Shown here piece after piece: positions 43,976 to 57,248 of a stretch of DNA of 64,000 nt; the stretch's first letter is position 1, and each line of letters opens with the position of its first letter. The notes beneath the pieces are model-generated. The model was given only the letters and a program-made list of their open reading frames with translations. It did no database searches and was not told the DNA's origin. Made by a program: the position numbers and the translations under genes. Source of the DNA: Muricea muricata (taxonomy: Eukaryota > Cnidaria > Anthozoa > Malacalcyonacea > Plexauridae); NCBI GenBank assembly GCA_963855995.1, contig OY979717.1:24330746-24394745 (forward strand), given 5' to 3'.

Positions 43976-46888
43976 ATGCCAACGACGTGTGTAATACATG
44001 GGTGAAAAACACTAATATCCAACAGGAAAACAAAATAACTGTAGCCTTTCACAGGTATTAACAGTAACCTTGAAAAAATGTGCATGAAAGGTAAAAAGGG
44101 CACTTAATATGAGTATAAGAACAGTTCAAATGCCGTTTTAAACTAGCATGTATTTATTTTAAAAAAATGTATGAAATACAACAGGGCAGCTGGTAGGAGT
44201 ATTTAAAGCAGTCAATATGCCCTTTTTTATTAAAAACAAGCATGTATCTATTACATTTGATAAATAACCTATTATTGTTTAATGCATACTGCAAGCATTT
44301 TGTTTCTTCAATGAAGAAACACAAAAATAAATGACAATGATAACAAAGGAACTAAAGTAATAGCACAACCATGTACAACCATATACATAATATTATATAC
44401 CGAAATATAATACAGGTTTCCTCTGAATAATCTTGTATTACATCACTGGGAACATTTTGCTCAAAAGGCTAACACAATAAAGGCACCATGGAAGGCAAAA
44501 AGCTACAACCGGATTTGCAGTAAACATTTCCAAATTGATGATTACATTCTTCCCCCATCATCAGGCATCATTTGTCGCCTAAAAATATGCAAAACCATCA
44601 ATATTGGATAAGACTACCTAGCCTGTCACAATACCAGGTGCGTTACAACAAAGCCGATCGGAAAATCGAAAGAGAGGTACCCCTTCCACCAGAATCAGAA
44701 AATTTATCACCACCAGAAAAAATTGCTAAAACAGTAGGAGATCAAAGAGTAGAATTGGAAAAAACCCTTAGACAAAAAATACATAACTTGCAACAAAAAC
44801 TACGACGTTCCAAACAAAAAGTGAAATCCATAAGTGAAGTAACAGAAGTGTTACAGGAAAAGCATGTCATTAATTCTAGTAAGCAGAAGCTCTGCATTCT
44901 GAGTTTGATAACATGCAACTTCAGTTCCTCTACAATTTTAAGAACAATCTGAATGCATCACCATCTGCAAGAAGATATTCAGATGAAATAAAAGAATTTT
45001 CAATAACACTACACTACTACTCACCGAAAGCTTATGAATACATTAGATTCATTGTTCCTCTTCCAAATATATCTTTAATTCCGAAATGGTCATCAAAGTG
45101 TGCTTGTGAACCTGGCTTTATAGAAGAAGCATTTCCGTCACTGTCTGCTACAAATGACAAAGACTGTTGTTTAATCATAGATGCCATGTCAAAAGCAAAC
45201 CCTTTGGAATAGTGAAAAAGACCAATACTCTGGATTTGTGAATCTTGGTGGTGTTGTTTCAAATACCAAGCCAGATCATTGGCTTCTGAGGCATTAGTTT
45301 TTCTTTTAGTTGGCACAAGGAGTCACTGGAAATGTACAATATATGGATACATTTTAAAAAATAAAATTACAGCTGAAGATCAAGCAGCCCTGGTGTTAAA
45401 ACCAAAAGCAGCTAAAGCTGGTTTGAAGGTTTGGTCCGTCACTAAAGACGCACTTCAGTTAACCTGCGCACTTTTGAGATGCTTGGATGCAAGTTTGATG
45501 AGACCTACGATAATAACAAAACTTTATTTACACATCCACCAACGGTGAAGATGTTTTTGCGATCCTGGATCCATGTCACATGATCAAATTGGCAAGAAAT
45601 ACACTTGGATTTTTTAAATCCTTCTCTGATCGCGATGGAAACCCCATTAACTGGCATTTAATGGACCGATTGCATTATGGACAAAATTTTGAAAAAAGTT
45701 GAAGTGGGAAAATTTATTACCACAGCATTGAAGAGCATCCTAAAATTAGTAAAATTGCAAAGTTTGGTCGCGAAGTGTTGTAAAATGAGGAAAATATAGC
45801 CCTGCAAATTTTGCGAATTTTGTATACTTTTGTATTACGCACTGAAAATTGATACCGTTTTCTCGATGTTGGTATCAATTTTCCGTGCGTAATACAAAAA
45901 TATACAAAATTTGCAATCTTCATAGGCTTATATTTTCCACATTTTACAACGTTTCGCAACCAAACTTTGCAATTTCACTAATTTTAGGATGCTCTTCAAT
46001 GGTGTGGTAATAAATTTTCCTATTTAAACTTTTTTCAAAATTTTGCCCATAATGCAATCGGTCCATTGAACAGCTACAAAAGCTTCAACAACATGAAGGA
46101 CTGAATCTAGGAAACAAACTGTCATCCAACCATTCACATTCATCAAATCCACAGTTGCCATGGCAACACAATCCAACCCCTTCAAGTACTTACTAACGTA
46201 TAGACTTTCCCAAGACCACATTGAACTTCTCTTTTCATGTATTCATCTTGAAGTGGGTGGAACATTGAGGGGCTTAGTTAATTCATGTCGAATGTGTTGT
46301 TTTACCTTGCGGGATACATCGTTTCAAAACTGCTTGACACTAAGTCTTTTGACTGCTTGACACTAAGTCTTTTGACTGCTTGACACAAAGTCTTTTACCA
46401 CAACCAAATGGAACATCATCACACAATGGACACGATTATACAGCAACCATGTACCATGAAGCTGGCATTCCTGGCAAGGCATTCGGTTTACTAACTTCAT
46501 AAACAATGGTGATTTACAGATACCCTCAACATCTGTTTGCAGAACGGTCGAACATTGCGAGCACATCTTTAAAGCCAGGGTAAAGATGGCCATCAAATTT
46601 CCAATGAAAAAAATCTGAAAAAAAATGATTGTTAATGTTTTCCACCATATTGCTTTGGAAACAACAATTCGTCTCTTCGCAGACCACGAAGACGGCGAAA
46701 ACGAAATGTTGGTGGAGGACGACCATAGAAACAAGCTTGTTAAATTTGTTGCGGACAAATATTTCACCTTACGATTGTTCAACTTTGGCAAAATAAAATA
46801 CACTAAGGAAATTACATCCGAAGGCAAACAAAGTGACAGACACCGTTTAAATAAGCTTATTTTGTTTAGAAATCGAAAACAATGTTAA
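43976..46888 (+). mobile_element. P-element/THAP9-like transposase gene, degenerate
   Basis: A short THAP start (MPTTCVIHG, exon 43976-44001 with a GT donor) is followed by THAP remnants FPLNN and YNRICSKHFQIDDY at 44410-44560. Next come a coiled coil (44660-44860), the P-element segment FSITLHYYSPKAYEYIRF (44995-45060), DCCLIIDAMS, WKCTIYGYIL (45330), ILDPCHMIKLARNTLGFF (45560-45620), YLLTYRLSQDHIELLFSCI (46190-46250), and a C-terminal RLNKLILF ending at TAA 46886-46888. P-element proteins cut and paste DNA using a THAP DNA-binding domain and an RNase-H-like core. Here the frame shifts near 44880, 45190 and 45540, among others, and a 402-bp MITE interrupts it, so it is inactive. It lies between NEK8 and AGL. 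Confidence 0.85.
45663..46064. repeat. 402-bp palindromic MITE inside the P-like ORF
   Basis: Arms of about 195 bp start GGACCGATTGCATTATGG and are reverse complements; the loop is near 45865. The host codons for WHL on the left and EQLQKLQQHEG on the right resume in frame if the element plus a duplicated AT is removed. Confidence 0.85.
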
Positions 46889-47554
46889 GATCTAGATCTT
46901 TGTTAATTAAAATGTGAAATCAAAAACTATGTTAAATATGATTATTATTATCAACCGGTAAGAAGTAATCGTTTTAGTTCCTTTCTCATTAGTAAGAGAA
47001 ATAATGACTTTATCTTTTGGTAAACTCTTGAGCGATTGAAATAACGTGTCGAATGTCGTGCGTACTTGCCCACAGACTTGCCCATGGTACTACACACACT
47101 ACAGAGTAGTTGCTGGTGCCAATGACTTCGATGGTGTCAATGCGGATGGGGACTCTACACAAATTTTGATTAGCTCGGGACATTCATGTACATTATTTTT
47201 TTCGTGCGCTCGCCAGCAATCTACACGAATAGCTGCTGTGATTGGTTGATCAAGACAATATCATAAAAAACTATGAAACTTGATAATCACTGACCCCTAA
47301 TGTTCGAGAACTGAGAAAGCTAGCCAATCACAGCAAGGTGAAAGTTAAAAACAAAGTGGAAGCACAGTATTAGTTAATTTTTGACGACTTCCGCTAGAAA
47401 ATTGAATTTTAAAAATAATAATTAAAGGCACAAGGGTATGCAAGTTTGAGAGAACCGTACGTTTTCCATGAATGATGTAGAGATTTGTGCTTTAGAATTG
47501 CACTTTGTAATGCGTCATTGAAACGGACTCCTGCCTTAGATACCAGATTGGAAT
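46889..47554. other. AGL upstream region
   Basis: AT-rich DNA between the P-like element and the AGL start codon. It should contain the AGL promoter and 5' UTR. No coding exon or defined motif recognised. Confidence 0.45.
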
Positions 47555-50500
47555 ATGCCTGCAAATCACGCCGTCCGCATACTAGAACTACAGACCACAG
47601 TCGATTTCGAAAGACATTTTTTTCGTCTGCAGAAAGGTAATTAGCAGTGCATTATTCAATATGCACCTCTTACTAGTGATTACTTTCACTGTTATTGATG
47701 TGGCTTGATGCCCGTGCAAAATATTAATTTAAATACTTTTGGCGTGCAATACTACAATTTTTCAATAGATACTGTACGTGCTATATTGCATGATTTATAA
47801 ATACTCACTATATATATATTTTATAGTTTAAAGTGAGTTACATAACCCATGAAATTTTTTGTCCATCTGAACTACCGTACCCCACTTGTTATGATGTCGC
47901 TTGTTCAGTTGGCAGGATAGGTAGAAAAGTTGTTAGCAATATTTATTATTTATCTCTCTGTGCTGTACTGGAATAGTGAGAGTACATGCTAAGGGTGATT
48001 GTTTTGGATCAGATTGCAGGTTTAAAATCTGACCAAATTCAATCCAACTTCTGAGAGTCAAAGTCTTCTGATGTGATCTGCACAAAAACTCCAAAGGTCT
48101 GATGCCATTTTCCTATTTTGCAACAAAACAATTCCGGTCTTAAGTCTTGCTTGTAAGTATAACAGGGTTTACAATTATCAAATTGAACAGTTAAGGCTTG
48201 TGCATATTTGTTTCTTGGAAATTTTTTACTTAAACGTGTTCAAGTATTTACAAAATACATATTTGCCATCAAACGATTCACAACATCGCAAGTTATTTGG
48301 GTATAGTAAAGTGCCCAAACAATTCTATCACTTACAGTAATTATATCTATCTCCCTATTAAGATATGGTGCTTCATGGCGGTTAAACTATGTTATAATAA
48401 CTTTTTATAATATGAGCTTCTCATATATATAGTATTACATATATATATATATATATATAGTCTCAAAAATAAAGAATGAAAGTATTTTGAACAGCTGATC
48501 TCAGTTATTTTAGGTTGCGCAGCTGTTGGTTCACATTTAACCACCAAGTGTGTGGCAGAACATTCACACTGTAAGCAATAACAAACTTCAGCTGAAATGA
48601 TCGATTGCCTGACATAAGAATTAGTACTTGGACTTTGACACCCATAAAACCTACTTTCCACCACACTTAAAAATTATAATTTGTTGCAGGTTGTTGAAAG
48701 CAGCTAGGATGCAATAATGATGTGCAGGCAACAATATTGCACAATCCTGTTGAGCTTAAAACAACCAATAAACACAAACCTGTCATAAAGTTCAATTATT
48801 TGTTTCATGGCATATCTTGTGCATGCTGGGAGATATTTTCTCATTCTTTAAACTTTAGAGTTTTATCCTGCTTTTTTGTTGCCAACCTCAAAATGCTTCT
48901 AGGACCAGTCGTCCTGCGGTCTGCCCTAAATATTTAAATACATATACGGTCGTGATAACATATGTGCGCTATAGTTTGTTTGCCGCGCTTTTCTGAAAAT
49001 TTTTTTTCAGCCACCTTCCTTTTAAATATCCTAGATTTGTGCCCAACAGTTGTGTGTCCAGCTCAAAGATTTAGTCCTGCTATGCAAATATGTTCATTGA
49101 CCGTGAAAACAACAGTAATAATTTCTAAGAATATGATTAATTATTATGATTTGAAATTTGCATGTAAGGGGACTAAATAGTCAGGCTGGCTATGCCACTC
49201 GTGTCATAAAATGCTGTTGTTGTTGAACTCAAGTAATAACTTGCAGTCTTCAAATGTTTCATGGTCGTACGGGATGTGGCACAGCTTCAGCAAAGCATTG
49301 TGACTCTGTAGATTCCTTCTCAAAGCCCTTTTCATTATTTAGCATATATACTCTACACATTAACAAAAGCTAGAAAGAATGATTGTTTTGATGTACCGGT
49401 ACCAGCAAAATGTTCTGCAAGCAGAACAAAGCTATTGAAAAGCTATCACTAACTAAGATAACTGCTATCTTTATTTTAAAACTCAACAGTACGAATATTA
49501 AAATCATGCAACAATATATTCATCTCTAACACTTTTGTTTTTAATTATTTGGACAATCTGATTAGAAGACCAACACGGGGCAATCTTCCAAGCCAGCGTG
49601 TGGATCATGAGTGACGTCAGTAATCAGCAGGGGTCGGTTGTTCGAAGCCCGTTTACCTTAAATGGTGGTTAAGCTTAAAATAGAAACCAAGTTTATGGAT
49701 TCATTCAACAACCAAACTAAAAGTTTTGAACCTTAATAGAATGATTATGCTTACAACTACATATTTACTGCAAAATATTTAAGTTAACTGTTTAACGAGC
49801 GATGTAAGTGGTATTTAATTTTGACTTATCCACCGTTTACGCTAAACGGGCTTCGAACAACCGGCCCCAGAACCCCTCCCCCCATGCTATTTGGCTGGGA
49901 AAAAGTAGATGGGTTGTAAACCAGCATGGATGTTCGTGGTGTCAAATTGCTTTAAGGCCTAAATTGCTCTCTAAAGTAAAACAGAACTATATTTATAATT
50001 AGTAGAGCCATACTAGCATACTACCGCAAATGCTGTAATTTGATTGCCTATACTCTACTCGCTATCTTTTGCTCGGTGTATAGCGAGTAGCAAAAGAATA
50101 ATTTTTCTGGTGTATTTTTTTAATTCAATGACAATTTGTAATATTCGTAATCAATTAGTTTTCTCAGATTCTACCAAAACAATTAAATTACTTGCACTCG
50201 ATTTCTATGTATTGATAGTTGATTTGGGCTTCGCCCTCATCAACTACCACCGCATAGAAATCTTGAGCTCGTAATCTAATTATTAAACAGGGTAAAATTC
50301 AATTTAGAAGTACCAAAGTTGTGACTATTACTATTACAGCATTATGGCAGAGTAAGGCAAAGGGCCTGGTACTAGATTAACAAAGTTTCTCTAAAAGCGC
50401 GTAATCTCATATTTAGGCAAAAATAAATATTTTGACTGGTAAATTTTCACGTTCGGAAGCACGAAATGTTCACAAAAAGTTCATATCTCAAATTTTCTTT

Positions 50501-53500
50501 TTAAACTTACACCGTCATTGTTTTTCGCTCGTTTATTGAGGAAACTGGGTAGGATAACATACTTACGAAAACTACATTACCTGACGACCTCTTTAAACAG
50601 TAAAAAAGTGGCAAAATCTTGTTGTTCATGAAAAGTTCATATCATTCAGGATATATACGTTTCTTTGGTGATGCTTTGTGTGGTGTTGTCTATTTAAAAA
50701 TTAGTCGCCGAAGGCGAGGTGATTACAAGCCTTTATTGTTTATTGAAAATATTTTAGGAGTTTTGATTGGTTAAGGCTAAAGGCGAGATCGTCATATCCG
50801 CTTGGTAGTTGCCCAAATTTGGGGTTGAAAATAAATATACGACATTATGAGTCATTTCGTCGTATATTGATAACAAATATATGACATTATGACTAATTTC
50901 GTCGTATATTGAAACAAGATATGACGTCATGCTATAATTTTTGCGGCTTTTGGCGTCTTCTTACTTACAAAGCAAGCGTTTAGACTGAGTTTAAAATATT
51001 TTCAAAAAATAATAAAACAATTCTTGAACTATGTTCTCGCAGAATACGAGGAATTATTAAGGCCTCGGTTTGCGGTATCTACCTCAGCCTTCGGCTTTGA
51101 CAAACCTCTGCCTTAATAATTCCTCATATCCTGCTCTACCTCATTCAATAATTGTAATGTTTAATACTCGAAGGCGAAGTGAATATTGGTTTATAATCAC
51201 TAAGTCTGACAGAGGCGACTAACTGTTTTAATATAAATTTCCAGGTGCTTCCAAATAATAATCAACTAAACTTTACAAAAATTCAGTTCAAATTTATTGA
51301 TGTATAAAAAAGCAAAAAGAAAAAACCTACAGTCATTGTCCACTTCACTTCAGAGACAGTGAATCGTCACCAATCAGAATGCAGGAAAATCAATGGTCGC
51401 CAACACAAAATATGATATAAAACGGTCCGAGCTTTATGATTATGAAGACTACATCATGCATTCGCATAGTTTTGAAAACGAGTGTAACGAATAGCCTCCG
51501 AATGCGAAGTTATTTCAAGGCTATAATAGTGTAAGAATACAGCTAATTCAGCTAAGGCTGTCTTTCAAGAAGCGTTAACTGTGAACTATGAGCGTGCAAG
51601 GGATGTCGGATTATTGTTTATGTGGCCCTGATCACAGTATAGGGAATATTAGTTATTGTAAACAAATTTTTCAAATGCTTTACAATCTTACAATTATTAC
51701 ATTAGCAACTGTTAGCAAGTTTTAAAAATTTTATCGAAAAACTTCATAAAGAGTGGAAAATGTTCTTTATATGTGACATAGTTCTGAACCATACAGCTAA
51801 CTGTACGCCATGGTTAAAGGATCACCCCGAGTCTGCGTACAATTTGGCGAACTCTCCTCATCTAAGGCCAGCATATGTTGTTGATGATGCGATATGGAAG
51901 TTTTCCAGTGATATCGCACGAGGGGCGTACGATTCCCAAGGAATTCCTATCTACGTTAACAACGAGGAACAACTTGGTGCCTTGCATAGAATTCTTGGGT
52001 AGGCATACACACTGAATAAAATTATAGAATATTTATGACTTCAAAAATATTTTTCATGCAAGTACGTGCTATAAATCACAGTATAGGGAATGGAGAGTAC
52101 TTAGGGCCACTCAATTGAAGTTTGTGTATCCACGCATATCATTTGCAGTATGCCAGTCATTAGTTTTCTGGCCAATAAGAACGCTGAACTAGGTGACCAA
52201 ATGCAGGAAATGCAGGAATGCAGGAAAATCAATGGTCACCAACACAAAATATGATATAAAACGGTCCGAGCTTTATGATTATGAAGACTACATCATGCAT
52301 TCGCATAGTTTTGAAAACGAGTGTAACGAATAGCCTCCGAATGCGAAGTTATTTCAAGGCTATAATAGTGTAAGAATACAGCTAATTCAGCTAAGGCTGT
52401 CTTTCAAGAAGCGTTATCTGTGAACTATGAGCGCGCAAGGGATGTCGGATTATTGTTTATGTGGCCCTGATCACAGTATAGGGAATATTAGTTATTGTAA
52501 ACAAATTTTTCAAATGCTTTACAATCTTACAATTATTACATTAGCAACTGTTAGCAAGTTTTAAAAATTTTCAGTTTCTTGAAACAGCAGAACAGAGGGA
52601 GCAACTGTAGTAGACCAGCAAGTACCCGGCTCTAAAATGAATATTGTGCTGTGTTAGGGATCCAGGAGACTGGCTTGGGCGAGCTAAGATGACATTTAAT
52701 CATGGCTTGATTTACATCAACATTTGTGTACATGTAGCAGTTGTTAATTCTCTTATTAAAGCCAGATTCACATTTGTTGTCAGAATCGGGAGTTTTCTCC
52801 TCACGTATCTGAATCAATATGTGAACGAACTGAAGTAGTGAAGTATGGGACAAATTTTGGAAATCGCTAGAAGGTATACCTCAAAATAAGGTTTCAGCGC
52901 GAGGAAACTTTGACTAAAAATTACTTATAAAACATATCCTTGCCCGTTCTTAGAAATATTCGAATTTGATTTTTTATGCCAAAATTAAACATATGTTTTG
53001 CCGTATTGGGTTGTTTTAAAAGAGACAATGAAATCTGTTGTAGGTAATTTGTTACTTCCAGCGTACCTTCTAGTAATTTCCGACAAATATTAGATTGCTT
53101 TTGCAATGATATAGAATTCACTCGGCCAAAAGAAGCCATCCCCGATTCTTACGACATTGAAGTGTGAACCAGCTATAACCGTGATAAGATGACACGTGCC
53201 TATTAAAGTGCATATGACACGAAATTTTATATTTTAGAATCACAGAGTACATTGTGCGGTGATTATCGTGGTGTAATTTATTTTTCAAAAAGATGATGCT
53301 AAGGGGACTATTAAAACGTTTAAATAAGTGAAGCGTGATGCAAAAAACTGTCCTACCACTGGGAACGAAATTGCACCAAAATGACGTCATAATGACGTTA
53401 GTGGTTTTACCCAGCGTTAAATTGAGTCAATGAGCGTAAAATACATCTCATCAGTGACGTCATTTTGGTGCAATTTCGTTCCCTGTCATGGCACAGTTTT

Positions 53501-56500
53501 TTGCCTCGCGGCCACGTATTAAAACGGTCAAATAATTCCCTTGGCATCATGTTTTTTAAAAACTATCACCGCAGAAAGAAGTCTATAATTCTAAAATATA
53601 AAATTTCGTGTCATATGCACTTTAAGAATAGTCGGAGAAAGTCCCCGTGTTCTTGATTGTAATACCCGGTATCTGAATTAAAGTGTCGTTTGCTTGATGT
53701 CGTGCTAACGAGAATTATAAAATTTGACATGCTTTTGTTAAGGTCTCAAGCTCAAGTTTACACTGAGTCCCTTACTGCAGCCGTACCATGGTAAGCTGTT
53801 CTGCAATCTCCCTGACAAGGGGAAAGAATTTAAACGAACCAGGTATCAAGAACTGACATGGCACAGATCCTCAAAGTGCAAATGTGATGATGGGGATCGT
53901 TATGCAGAACTTGAAACACATATTCCTGGATCGTTTCATTTTTATTTTCAGTATTCTGACGATGGTGGAAAGTAAGTCAGTCAATGTCTTGTAGGCAGTA
54001 ATTCCCAGTAGTTAATGTTCCCGGATGTAGAAGTTGACACGCGATGACAATAATTACCAGACTATCTTGCAGAAATGTATGAATAATGATAACTAGTAAT
54101 AAATTTATATTGTTTTATTTGTGAATAATAATGCTTTGGATTTTGGTGGGTATAGGTAACACTATGCTGCATGCTATTTGCATGCACTGTGCCTCAACTC
54201 GAAAGGAGGCCCTAAGTAGGCGTTCACACTTGGCACACTTTTCGTTCCATTTGATCTACTGTGGATCTCCATTTATTAAATATCAGATATTTTCGAGTGC
54301 TGAACATGTCAATAAACATGACAAATGTCATACAGAACACGAGAAATCAATCTCGACTGGCATTTCCAAGCACCTATCTATTTTCTGCATGTGTATTATA
54401 TAAACCACAGTCTTTTCTAGCAATATGAAATATCCTGACTGATGATTGTTGGAAAAGCGATAATTTTCACATATGAAATGATCATAGACAATTATCAGTT
54501 GTACCAGTACCCGAAATCCCTATAAAGCACTATAATTTTATTTACTCTTTCTGCTTGTAGGAAGAGCAAAAAGGTTTCAGGATACTTCGTTGTTGATCCA
54601 ACATTGAGCTTGCCCGATGGAGACCATTTGCCATTAGACTGCATCGCTTTGCAGACTTATTTGGCGAAATGTTTAGGTCCTTTCTCTGAATGGGAGGGGC
54701 GTTTACGTATTGGCTACGAGGCTGGGTATAACATGATCCATCTGACGCCAGTACAGGAGCTTGGGGGCTCCAACTCGGCGTATTCATTACATGATCAACT
54801 CAAATTGAATAGCTCTTTCAATGACTCCAACAAGAAATATGATTTCGATGATCTGAAAAATATGATCGAAAAACTTCATAAAGAGTGGAAAATGTTCTTT
54901 ATATGTGACATAGTTCTGAACCATACAGCTAACTGTACGCCATGGTTAAAGGATCACCCCGAGTCTGCGTACAATTTGGCGAACTCTCCTCATCTAAGGC
55001 CAGCATATGTTGTTGATGATGCGATATGGAAGTTTTCCAGTGATATCGCACGTGGGGCGTACGATTCCCAAGGAATTCCTATCTACGTTAACAACGAGGA
55101 ACAACTTGGTGCCTTGCATAGAATTCTTGGGTAGGCATACACACTGAATAAAATTATAGAATATTTATGACTTCAAAAATATTTTTCATGCAAGTACATG
55201 CTATAAATCACAGTATAGGGAATGGAGAGTACTTAGGGCCACTCAATTGAAGTTTGTGTATCCACGCATATCATTTGCAGTATGCCAGTCATTAGTTTTT
55301 CTGGCCAATAAGAACGCTGAACTAGGTGACCAAGTAGAATATTAGGGCGACACTTTGCACTGCTAAGCCATCTGATTTTAATGACCTTTGTTGTAAAATA
55401 AGAACTTCACTCATAATGACAAATCGAAAATTTACATAAAATATAAGGGACACAAAGTACTCTTTCAATTTTCAACAACAACATGTGTTTCACGTCACGC
55501 GTGAATCACGCGAGATTGTCTCGTTTTCGATAACTGTGCAACCTTTATTATATGATAAGCATCACCTCCGGTGAAATAACGCACGCTGATTTGCTGAGAA
55601 GCACTTTCGCCGGTCCATTTCATCACAAGTGACTGCTGGTCCACTACGGAAAAATTTAAAAAGGCCGCACTGAAAGTAGTTTTAATGATTTATTTTCTCA
55701 ATGAAAGTAAACCAATGAAGGTATATGCATTGTAAAGAAATACAAATAATACAGCAGAAAACTTTGTTAAACCATTTTAAGGTATGAAACCGTTTTGCTA
55801 ATTAAATACTAAATAGTTAAATACTTTTTATAGGGTTTATTATATGAAAGAAAATATAAAAGAAATGCACATGAACTCCTAGTATTATAATTATAATAAA
55901 CATTCTATTAAGCTCGCTTGCTCATTCTGTTCAGAGAAAATGTTGGACCTCGGTCTTTTGGTGCTGACCACTCCACGCTAGTTCGGTGTATACAGAAAAG
56001 ACGTCGGTCCGATATTTCTCTTTACAGACCTCGTGCTCGGTTAATAAGAACTTATTATTGCACGCGTTAATGTCTAACATAAGTTTTGATGCACGCTGTA
56101 AACATTTTTATAAAATATTAGCAGAGGTGTAGAAGTTTAAACTCAAGTTAGCATTTTCGGTATAAGCCATGCTAAATGTTCTATTAATTTGTATTTGTAA
56201 CTTCAGTTAGTAACCTGAGTTATAAATGTCCATTGTCAATTGTGCATAATGTTTGAAACAGCGAAACCCTTCCAGCCTGTAACAGAAGCGGAATGATATA
56301 TGAGATCCGTTCATGAATACCATTCATTTGAAGGTTTTAAAGGTTTTGAATTTATAAAGTTAAGGATGATATACGTGATCACACAAAGCAGCTGTTGTGA
56401 CCGCGGGCAAGATCCCTATTAGTGGGAACAGATAACAGTCATTTTGCTACTTTTAATCTTTAGTTTATGCTGTATCTTTGTGTATCCCTGATAACTCCCT

Positions 56501-57166
56501 GAAGTTTTGTGATTATGTTTAGCAAAGAGAATTATAGACTCATTTAAATCTGATTTAATATGATTATGAAAACTTACATTTAATATGTTTAAAAAAAGTT
56601 TGGAATTTTAATCGAAAAAGGAATTTTTATTGGCAATCAGTACCATTATTTTGGAACACTTGGATTGTATGAAAATTTGCGGTGGCAATGTAAATGCTAT
56701 CAATCAATCAATATCTTAAATTACAATTTTAACAAGTATTTTTCAAGGGCGACATTCAACAATATTGCCGAATTGATTACTGATTCTTTTTTCTGTTGTA
56801 TAGTGAACAGATTTTACCTGCATTGAACTTGTGGGAGTTTTATGGAGTTGACGTAAACAAAGTCGTGGATGACCTTAAAGCTGCATTAGTACAGAAACTG
56901 AATGCTCTAAAGAATTCACAGTCGACTGTCAGTGATTCTAGTGCTTCACCGGAAATTATGATTGTACAGGATCCTGAATATCGTCGGCTAGGAAGCACTA
57001 TCGATATTAAGAAGGCTGTTTGTTGGTATTTATCCACGAGGTATAATAAATACAAGATAAATAATATGCAATCAAGATATGAAACAGTCATTAGCAGCTT
57101 TTGCTTATTTGTCTCGATACTCTGACTGGAACTGAAGACGTGTCTTATCCGGGAGACCGATGTGTG

Positions 57167-57248
<82 letters not shown>

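Noticed and set aside
46024..46221. Minus-strand ORF inside the P-like element
   Set aside because: Antisense of the transposase and of the MITE arm; the + strand carries the conserved P-element motifs.
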